Shown here in pieces: positions 9,801-19,600 of a stretch of DNA of 23,158 nt. Below the pieces are notes generated by a model. The model was given only the letters and a program-made list of their open reading frames with translations. It made no database searches and had not been told where the DNA came from. The translations under genes were made by a program, and so were the position numbers. This DNA comes from Setaria digitata (Eukaryota; Nematoda; Chromadorea; Rhabditida; Setariidae), in the NCBI GenBank assembly GCA_003640385.1, contig RCAB01000736.1:1-23158 (forward strand), written 5' to 3'. Position 1 is the stretch's first letter; each line of letters starts with the position of its first letter.

Positions 9801-12800
9801 CTACGATATTTTTTGACTCAAATAATTTGTTTTGTTTCCAAGTAATTGCTTATATTAATTCATTTTTGATTTTAAGTTCGTTTTTTCTGCTTCATTCCTT
9901 ATTTCGCACAAAGTTATTTACTATTGAAATGAAATACTAAAAACGTTCCTCAAACAAAACACTGCTTAAAATTAATAAAAAAGTGCTTAATTTATCAGAA
10001 CTCAAATTCTCCTTCTCTTCTATTACTTTAAATTCTTCTGACTAATTAAAACTTGACCAAATTAGAACAGTTTTGATCAGATCATTGATTGATTCTGGAT
10101 TGTATCGTTTTCAGAGTAGTCGAATCAATGATTCGTATGAAGCCCTCACTTCTGATATCAGATAGTTGTCACTCATTACTACCACTGCATCTTGCTGCTG
10201 CATATGGTCATATTACCGTGTTAGAGATTATTCTTAAAGTAATAATAAGATCTCAATTACCGCAAAAAGAAAAATTTTTCCAAAATATTTCATAAAATGT
10301 CATCCTTTTTGTAAATTACAAGTCAATGAAATAAATGAAAAAGGAATGAAAAAGAATTTAAAATTTTAGACAATTTTTTATTAGCAATTATAATTTTTTC
10401 TTATTCATTAAAAAAAAAAAACAAAAGAAAAAAAAAACTATTTTTAGCACTTTTCTGATGTAACTAAGACAACTAAAGCTAGCCGGACAGCATTACATTT
10501 TGCCGTAGAACGATGGGATGGTAATGCTGATAAGGATATGCAACGACTTTCCTGTATTCAGGTGAATAATTAATGTTCCTCTTCCGGTAATTTGCGCTGA
10601 GATATGTTATTCGTATCCCATCATCCTGGATATCAGACTATTTGGATCCAGAGTATTTACATCTTCAAATGTATCTATGTTCAGGTATTTTAATATGTAA
10701 GTGAATTTATACTTAGGTATGTTTGCATTTTGACGTATTACGAATAGTTAGAAAAATTTTAAAAAATTGGTAGGAATTAGGTTCAGATCAATATGAAATG
10801 AAAAATCTGAGCGCTGATTTACTTCTAAATCAACCACGACAATTCGGTTCTGCCTTATTTGGTCAATAATAAATTATCATAGTGAAAAACTTTATAATTT
10901 TAAAAAGCAAAAAAATGATTTCATTAATTTAGAAATAAAAGGTATAATATTAATATTGTTTAATATCGTACTGTCTTTCAGAAACTACGACGTAGTTGTA
11001 GGGTGCAATATTTCCCGTTAAAAGAAATTAATTAAATTTTTGTTTTTGAAACAAAAATTTAATTAATTTTTTGAAAGGGACAAAAAAATGATAAATTGCT
11101 AATTTCAATTTATGTATTATATATTATAACATTGTGCTACCACCATTTATTGGTTTAAATAAATATAATTCTTTAATATTTTACTAGAAAATTCTTTTTG
11201 TTTAGTATTACTATGAAAATGCTAGTGAATAAGATAGTCGCTGAAAATTGTTTCAACTCTTTTTAATTAGTCATCTCATTTTGGTTTTAATTAAAAAGTT
11301 AGTTTACGAATTTTCAGCTACTTGTATCATTAGGCATACCATTAAATACTCGAGACTGTGATGGTATGACAGCATTACATTTAGCAGCCCAAACAGCTCA
11401 AGGACAAGCAGCTATTAGTAATAATAAAATACAAGCCATATTGGAAATGAAAAAATCAAATATGGTATTTTCTGTTCCATTTCAATTTATCAAAAAAATG
11501 ATGATAATAAGGGAAAAAGAAAGAAAATAATGATAAGTTCGTTTTAATCAACGTGTTGTTTTGTTGAAAGATAAGAATTGGGAAGAACAAAAAGGGCTAA
11601 ATTAGTACTAAATGTATTTATATTTATAACTGAAATATGCTGATGTTATTCATTTTATCAACAAATGTTACCTTGCAAGCTATTGTTCTCTTTCCTCTTC
11701 TTTTCAAGGATTTATAAAATTTCAAAATTAAGACTTTGTTTAAAAAAAAGAACAAACATTTCAGCGCCTAGAAGAACTTGCATCAGCTTTTCGGCCACAA
11801 TGGCCTATTGCCGTAATGTGCTTTTTGTTAGCACAAGGGGCTGATCCGTTAGTTCGAGATCGTTCAGGTTATACTCCGTTTGAATTTGTTAATGAACCAA
11901 CTTTGAAATCGCTATTTGAACAATATGCTACCTGTAGGCCAAGGTTAGTCAAACATCTTTTTTTGTTTAGCTCACAAGAAAAAGTGGAATGAAATGCGAA
12001 ATTCTTTAGTAAAATTGAAACAAGAGTACAAATTACAACAATTTATTATGATGATTGAATTGTTAGAAAGAAACAAGGTGGTAAAGGAATTTTAGAAAAA
12101 TGTGAAGGAAAGAAGAGAAAAAAAGTTAAGACCGAATTCTAAAATTGATATTTTAGACAATTAAATCGTAAAGAAACATGCAAAAAGATTCAAAAGTTAC
12201 AATTTAAATTAAAATAAGTGGTTAGCAATGAAAAAATTTTATCCACGAATAGGAAAGAGCAATATTTTATTTTAATATTTTCAATCACTATAATATTTTA
12301 ATATCATCAATCACTCTTTAAGAATTTTCATTCCAATTGATCAAATATTGTCCTGGTTAGAAGATAACTAATGAAATCAAAGAGAGAAAAAAAATATATA
12401 TTTGAAATTGAATACCATGTATTTCGAAATGAAAAATTTCAAGTCGTTTCATATAAAAATGTTCAAAATATTGCAAACTAAAATTTAAATCAAGCATTTA
12501 TTTTTTATGGCATGATTTTGTAAAATGATCAGTAATGATTTTCACATCAAAATAATTTCTTTCCAAATAATTACATTTCCCTCAAATTAGAATCCTAAAA
12601 TTACCGTCCAGTTTAGAGCCTTTTTCCTTCCCTCTATTTTTTTTTTTTAAAGCAATTGTTTTTTTTTTGATATGAATTTATCAGTTTATCGATAAGCTAA
12701 GTTTTAGATCATGCGTTCCAATGAGTCGAACGATAGTACGCAGTTTTGACACCACAGGTGTGACAATGTGTACCTTTAATTGTGATGATAATGTGGCTGA

Positions 12801-14327
12801 TGTTGTGTTTATTCCATGTGGCCATCGAGTTGTTTGTGGTACTTGTGCTGGTAGTACTTTGCTTCGACGTTGTCCATTATGTTATCAACAAATTGTTGCT
12901 GCAAAAAATTCATGTAAAATTGTTGGCTAAAAATTTCTTTTTATTGGCTTAAAAAATAATTTCATGTGCTATCTATAAGGTACCACATGCAAATTGCAAC
13001 AAATTGCTATTGTTATTGCTTAAAATTGTTTATCTGTTAATCATTAATTAAGTGTCAGTCTTAAAATTAGACACTGATTAATCAATATCCATGAGAAACT
13101 TTATTTATTTGTTTAAAGAATAATTACTGCATTCGTTACGTTTTCGTTTATTCCTTCGCTCAAATATTTGCAAATGAATTAAAAAAATCGCCTAAATTAT
13201 ACATTCTAACAATGGTTAAGCAAATAAAATACCAATTATAATTGAATTAGGTAAGAAGTTGAAGGTAATAAGTTGAAAAGACTTCTGCTACATTTGGGCA
13301 ATTTCCCAAATATGACGAAATTTATTTGAATAGCAATTAATTATTAGGTGGTGAAATAGTTGAAATCGGTGGCAAGGTTATTCGATGCAAAGAATGTGGT
13401 GACACTGGACTGAACGAAGCTGCCAACGTGATCGATGACGTTCAAATTCAGAAGATTGCCCAAGAAGCTGTTGAACGAGCCAAAAAAGCTGTTGAAGAAG
13501 GTTCTTCTTTTGTATTGCTAGACTAAAAAAAAAGAGCCAAGTAATGCTGAAAGCGGTAAATAAATTTAATTGTTCGCCAAAAAAGATAGATGCAAAATGG
13601 TAAAATGTGTTGTGATTTCTCGGTGATAATCCGTTAATTTGTTCACTGAACATCTACTGATTATGCGAAACATTTTCAATGTTAGGTTGGCAGTTTTTCG
13701 TTTTTTTCTGGATTTTTTTTCGATTAGCGAAAGAGCAAAAATATTCAGCACTAATTAGTTTTGCACGCAAACGATATACCGGCATTAGCCCATCATAAGA
13801 GAGGCTAATTTACAACGGACTGAAACAAATAAAAATGTTCAGTTTCACATTGAAAAGGAATAAAAACGTTTTTTGCTTACATCAAACGTTGGACATCACT
13901 GGCGTCATTATTTTGTGTTCAATCTACCAATTATTACATTCCTATTTCATATTTATATTAACACTATTTGTGTCACATTTCACGCAAGTATTTACAACAC
14001 TTATTTTATAGCCACTGTAGCACTATTTTATGTTTAATTGCTAATTAAGTAATTATATTGATTATTGAGTATATACATATTATCATTTGCATCGATTTTG
14101 ATCATGATCACTTATTTATAGAGAAAAATGAAATAGTACGTGAATTACGTGATAAGCTAGAACAATTGGAGCTTGAGGTCACGTGTGCAATATGCATGGA
14201 TCATCGTTGCAGTATCGTATTCCAATGTGGGCACACAGCATGTGTTGAATGTAGCAATCCGTCGAAATTGAAATTATGCCATATTTGCCGACAAACGATC
14301 AAACGACGTACAACCATCTACACGTGA
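6865..14327 (+). CDS. mib-1: Mind bomb-type RING E3 ubiquitin ligase, 14 exons, 763 aa
   Basis: Mind bomb ubiquitinates Notch ligands (Delta/Serrate family) in the signalling cell so that they are endocytosed and can activate Notch. Exons are 6865-6966, 7088-7333, 7690-7825, 7945-8144, 8426-8574, 8885-9047, 9481-9647, 10115-10238, 10448-10561, 11318-11464, 11765-11943, 12708-12913, 13348-13500 and 14122-14327 (2292 nt, all phases consistent). The acceptors before 7945 and 8426 are weak. Residues 1-100 match the Mind bomb REP module (GDRVRI, a WSQRMAT-YIGKVG block, YSWHPKTVLL). Residues about 190-560 are ankyrin repeats (DGRTPLMLAV, KGETPLHCSI, DNNGNTPLHIL, LLPLHLAAAYGH, RTALHFAVERW, DGMTALHLAA). 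A RING spans 597-634, a coiled coil about 670-715, and a C-terminal RING 717-751 with all eight ligands, ending RRTTIYT as in the family. Animal Mind bomb 1 is about 1000 aa. The N-terminal MIB/HERC2 and ZZ modules are absent, and there are two RINGs rather than three. Confidence 0.93.
10569..10873. other. Coding-like island inside mib-1 intron 9; possible nested small gene
   Basis: This block in the 756-bp intron has clearly more G and C than the introns around it. On the plus strand a segment (about 10591-10696, IPSSWISDYLDPEYLHLQ) ends at a strong donor GTAAGTG. A second segment (10781-10869) follows an acceptor ending at 10780, in matching phase 1, and closes with TAA overlapping an AATAAA at 10868-10873. 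It encodes 28 residues ending in FGSALFGQ. A stop (TAA, 10588-10590) lies just upstream and I see no convincing start. The minus strand is also open over much of both segments, so the strand is uncertain. I do not recognise any product. Confidence 0.3.
11025..11069. repeat. Perfect 21-bp inverted repeat with 3-nt loop
   Basis: The left arm 11025-11045 (AAATTAATTAAATTTTTGTT plus T) is matched exactly by its reverse complement at 11049-11069, with TTG between. A looser match continues outward (TTCCC to the left, AAAGGGA to the right). About 30 bases upstream is a second small palindrome, AACTACG-A-CGTAGTT, at 10983-10997. The whole lies in mib-1 intron 9. It may be a foldback element or a fragment of a small mobile element. 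Confidence 0.8.
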
Positions 14328-14505
14328 CTGTACAAGTGGAACATGACAATAATGCTTATTGTCTTCTTTTCAAGAAAAATTCATACAATTGGTCAAAAAT
14401 TTTAAAAATTTCAAGAAATCCAAAATTTGGAGTTGGTTCAAAATGTTATTTTAATGCATAACTGTATTTTTACATAAAATATGTGATTAACTGATATGAT
14501 TATTT

Positions 14506-14511
14506 ATTAAA
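14506..14511 (+). terminator. Candidate poly(A) signal ATTAAA for mib-1
   Basis: ATTAAA, a common AATAAA variant, lies about 180 bases after the mib-1 stop codon at 14327. I see no canonical AATAAA between them. The sequence is AT-rich, so a chance match is quite possible. Confidence 0.25.
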
Positions 14512-16246
14512 TCACAACCTCATCGACAGCCAATAATTACCTTTGCCCTGTTCGATTTTTTTAAAAAATTTAAATTCTTGAAACCAAGTTGAGTTAAATT
14601 TTGCTGATTTTCAGTTAATTTTAATTTTTAAATGAAGCAATTCTTAGATGCAGTACTGAAGCAATTAAGATTGCAAGTATGAGCATTAGTAAAGGCTAAG
14701 ATTTGATATTACAGTGATAAGAAATAGATATTATTTGATCCAGACCTTTATTATAATTAATCTCAATGAAGCTGCTTAACGCTGCATATAAGCCAAATAC
14801 GACACTTGTTTTAAATTCATGTTTCACATATAATATCACTTAAGCCATAAAATTTAAAAATAATGAAACTGTCGGACTAAGAGGAAAGAAAAAAATGAAA
14901 CTGACTCTCTATAATGCAGCATTATCAGTTAATTAAACGTTCTTTTAGTATGATCCTTAAAATGTTTGAGACCACTTTTGGCCTCTATCTCAGATTTTAA
15001 GAAGGAGTACAGAAAAATGCAAAAAATTCGTTTCTACCGGATTTATCAAGCGCAAAAGAAATTAAATAATTACTCTGTCAAAGGCGTTTTTCTGCTAAAA
15101 ACAAAATTGAAACAATCACAAAAATTACCCTGTATTCACTCAAACTTGTCGTTTTGGAGTGTCACAATTAAAATTAGTGGACGTACAACCACTTCACTGA
15201 TCTTATGTTTTATCATATTTATAATAGTGTCAGCAGTCTGACCAACTGATCAGAATTATTTTCATATTCTTGATTAAGCAAAATCAACCATGAATATAGT
15301 TTTTTTTAAACTTCAAACAGATTTCACTTAATGGTATGAATTATTTCTGTCAATTTCATATTTTTGTTGTATATGAAAATCACTTTTGCAAATCACTCGC
15401 ATATTATTAGATGACAATATAATCAAATTTGGCGGAAAAAATTTGAGTTTCAACTCGTTCAAATTGAGACGAAAAGGATTCCATCATTCAGTTTGTCTCG
15501 TGAACCCCTAAAAATGTTTTTGCGAAAAGAGGAAAATTGGATGATTAGTTGAACAATGATTAGCTTGTATCAGTTCGGCTGTTGAAGCATAAATTAATCA
15601 GTTTGAAGCAACAAGGGAAATTTGTGATGGAGAATGTGAATAAATTTTTTGAAAATAATTTATTGATTTTTAAGATAAAAACAATCAAACATTTCATTCA
15701 AAAGAAAAAGACGAAAGGATAGGAAAAAGCAAAAAGAGCAAATGATAAGCATAAGTTGCTGGACTGATTTGGAATGATGATTAAATGAGAAAAAGAAGAA
15801 AATTCAAATCATAAATTTCATTTGCGTAAAAATTTCTGCTCCAAATTTGATGAAATATTAGGAGATTAAAGCGTAAGTAAAAGGAAAAATTTCCATTTCA
15901 TTTTAATTTTTCATTTTTTATTCATCGATAATCGTGATGATCGTAGTAGTTTGCGAATGATTTCAGGAAATCATGAAGAGTGCGGATAGATTCACATTAC
16001 ATATGGTTAATGATAAATTTTCTAAGCTGTTATCCGATTAATTTTATCATTTTTATTACTGGTTCCAAAAATTGTTCGTCGTCGACTTTCCGTAATTGAT
16101 AAATAAGTTGTATCAGCTAGCAGTGAATTACTATGTTTACGGCGAAATATAACACTGAAAGAGAGAAAGTTTTATTAAAAACATTTAAAACTACAAAATT
16201 GATTTTAAGAAAAGCTTTTTTGAAAATTCATTTTGAAAAACATTTT

Positions 16247-16339
16247 AAATAAGCCTTCTTTTTAAGCTGATCATAAAAAGTAAAAATTTCAATTTGAAAA
16301 CTTCTCTTCCTATGATCAGCTTAAAAAGGAAGCTTATTT
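16247..16339. repeat. Inverted repeat, 28-bp arms, 37-nt spacer
   Basis: The left arm 16247-16274 (AAATAAGCCTTCTTTTTAAG then CTGATCAT) is the near-perfect reverse complement of 16312-16339, with two mismatches in the middle. The strand pair would form a strong stem in either DNA or RNA. It sits about 340 bases downstream of the receptor stop codon and outside any gene I can support. Confidence 0.75.
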
Positions 16340-16680
16340 GAAAATTATTTGCTTAGAGACTTTGCTTAAAAATTAATTTTCTTTTTTTTTTTCTATAAGT
16401 AAGGATACGAAAAAAAATTCATCTAAAGTCTTTTGTTTTTTGTCTATTTAGAAACACTAAAAAGAATTAAAAACTTTTCAAATTCTGTCTTTTTCCTTTT
16501 CATTTCTCTCAAAATAGACTTTTTTATCATTAAATTATTCATCTTAGATCACTTCTGAAACCTGAATCGTAAGTCTCTAGTATGTTTATAATTTAAAAAT
16601 ATAAAAGATTTATTTTCATTGAATTAATTCACCACATATTCATTTTTGGAACAGAAAAAGGACTTCACCGCATCAATTAA

Positions 16681-19600
16681 TTAATCATTATTTTTTGCTA
16701 ATTTGAAGCAAGCCTCAAGCTGAGAGTTTGACCTGTAGGTAAAGAATGTGTGCCATGATTTCAAGCTTTCTTAGCATAAATAAAGATGAAACGAAATGGA
16801 CAATGTGAAGATATTTCTTCAGTTTCTGAGCATTTGATAAAGTTGAAACTTTGAGGAGTGAGAGGGAAGGAAAGGTGAAAAATTCAAATAATGGAATACC
16901 TTTTGTAAGCACTTCGAAATTCACGCATCCGAAAGTAGCAAAGCGGTTGAAAAAGTGCATTCAAGCACATCAGTGTTTGAAAACCCCATCGTACATAATA
17001 CATAGCTGTTTTCGGGATGCCCAACCGTGAACTGAAATATTCTCGAGATTAAATGAATTAACTACTTGTCAGATAAGACACTAATTTATGAGGTATCGTA
17101 ATTCGCCACCAAGTAAGTAATCATTTAGACAATTCGAGTGCAATAAAAATTGCTAGCATCAATAATATGCGAATCCATTACTTATTCATGTGTGTCAATT
17201 GCATTGATTCATTCAATTGAAGAAAGAAAAACAAAGTATAAATTTAATCAGTTGAAAATTAAATAGATAGTTTAACAGGAAAAAAAAAAAACCTTTTTAG
17301 CCTACTAACAAAAAGAAATTTGATAGCTGAATATGAGATAAGATAAACAGTATAGATAGCTAATACACTGCCAATTACGATAACATATTTGTTTCTTTTT
17401 AACATTTGCTTCCTTTCTCGATTAAATTCACCTGAAAAGTAATTAAAGTTTGAAATCCGAAGGAAATTTTATTTTATTTCAACAGTTTATTCTATAGCTT
17501 AAAATTTTGTAGCAAAATCAAACTTTTTCACCTGCTCAACTTGAACTCCACAATTCTTAAAATGCTAAATTAACTTAAAATATCTTTAAGCCCTAAAAAT
17601 TTAAAATATCTTTAAGCTCTAAAAATTTCTATTTCACAGAATTTACTATCACTGATAGAAATGAAAATAGAATGAAAACGAAATTATGAAAAAATTTGCT
17701 AATTTCAGCATTTTTAAACCTAATGGTAAGCTTAATTGGATAACATTAATGAGTTACTGTGCGCAATGATTGATATCAAGCTAAAAAAAAATCAAGCAAT
17801 AGTTTAATAATCTTAAGCAGGGTTAATAAAATGCCACCGTAATATTTAACAGCATTTAATTTTCACTTACCATTCATATTTTTATTAATTTGATAATTGC
17901 TTCCTATCGCCATCTGTAATTCAAACTTTTCCTTCAAAAATCACACTTCGCAATTATAACTTTTCTTTAAACTTTTCCGTTTAAATCAAAATATTGCCAT
18001 TAACTTCCAGATCATATAAAGCTTACATCTATTAATATTATAATGAATCTAATCGGATGAGAAAAAAAAAAAAAAAAAACAACAGTATAATTTCAAGAGT
18101 GCCGTAAATTTTTTTTTTGCCATTCACTAAAAATAATAAAATAAACCTTAATGTGATAATATTAGAAAATATTTAAAATTGTAAAATTTGGAAGTTGGAT
18201 AAGATTAAAATGGATTAATTCATACCGTTGTATCAGCTTTGATAATTTTAGAAATGACACGAATTAAACCACTATAGCATATCACTGATATAATTAAGCA
18301 TATAAAACAGAACACAATAACAGTAATATTATAAATAAATTCCATATTATTTGATGTTTGACCACTACGCGTAAAACATGCTATAAATTTAGAGCTTAAA
18401 ATATTTTTATTCATTTTCATCCACTTGATACATTTATTTATTTGTTTTCTCTTCATAATAGTAACAGAAATATGAAAAACAAAAACAAAAAAAAAAAAAA
18501 AAATAAAACAAAAGAGGAAAAGTGTTGACTCATTTTTGAGCATTAATTCTTAGGAATTATAATGTACTAAGCCAATTAAATAACTAAAAACAAAAAACGA
18601 AAAAACGGTAAAAAATCTTACAAGCCGGTAAACGCAATGAATTTGAAATACCGCTTGCAGTTCGTGTTATTGTTGCTGCTACTGTTGTTGTTCCTAAAAT
18701 TTCGAAATTTTAAAAATTGGCAGAGGAAAGCTGCTTAAATTGAATCCTATAAAAAAAAGAAAAAAAAAACTGTAATTGGCAAAAAATAACAACTATTTAT
18801 TATAGAGGGCAGAATCAAATTTATTTTCTACCGTCAAATTTTTTTTTTGTTCATTTATTGAAATCCTTTAATTAATAATGAATTGATAGGTTTTGTAAAT
18901 TGGTAATTTGAAAATAAAATTAGTATATATAGAAATAATCTTGCAGAGCACTATACTTATCATGGATTCACTATTTTGCCTTGTCCTAAAATGAAATAAT
19001 TAAAAAAAAAATACACCATAAAATAATTTGAAATTCCATAAAATTAACCATAAAATTGATGATTATTTTAATGATGAAAGTGGTAATTTGACTAGAAAAT
19101 GAAATTGCTCATGCAATTCTTTTTTATTTTTTGCTTAATCAGGTTATTTTCAGATTTTTACTAGCTCTTATTTAAATAGTGGGCTAAAATTTAAATCTCA
19201 GCAGAATTCATTATTAAAGTATTGCTTACCATTATCAATTAGACCAAGAGTGAAATGTCTCCGTTTCATTAAACAGCCTGGTTTGATAAAAATTGATTGC
19301 TTCCGTGAGCCAATAAAAAGAATGGATAATGTAAATCCCCAAGCCATTACCCAACAAATTACAATTAATGCTATCGCCCTTATGCTGTAATAAATTACAA
19401 TCAAAATTAGAAAATTCCTTCACAGAAATCTAAATTTCAACAAACAAAATGAGATAATTTAAATTATACCTTCTAATCGTAATTAGCGGCACATATAAAT
19501 TTATATGATTTTAAATTTGTGTTTTCTGAACTTACATTTTAAAAATTCCAGTAAACAGTATTTAATATAATTTATATTCAATTTTTTCATTTGAGGTAAT

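Larger units (their letters stand above)
14328..16680. other. Intergenic region between convergent mib-1 and receptor genes
   Basis: This region of about 2.35 kb separates the 3' ends of mib-1 (plus) and the receptor gene (minus). It is AT-rich. The longest open frame, at 14966-15241 on the plus strand, has no splice context and no family resemblance. The only distinct structure is an inverted repeat near 16247-16339. Confidence 0.5.

Noticed and set aside
13378..13751. Minus-strand open frames opposite mib-1 exon 13 and intron 13
   Set aside because: They are antisense to a well-supported exon and have no splice or start signals.
14966..15241. Plus-strand 91-codon open frame ending in a hydrophobic stretch
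   Set aside because: It starts with TTG, has low-complexity Lys-rich composition, no splice sites and no recognisable motif.
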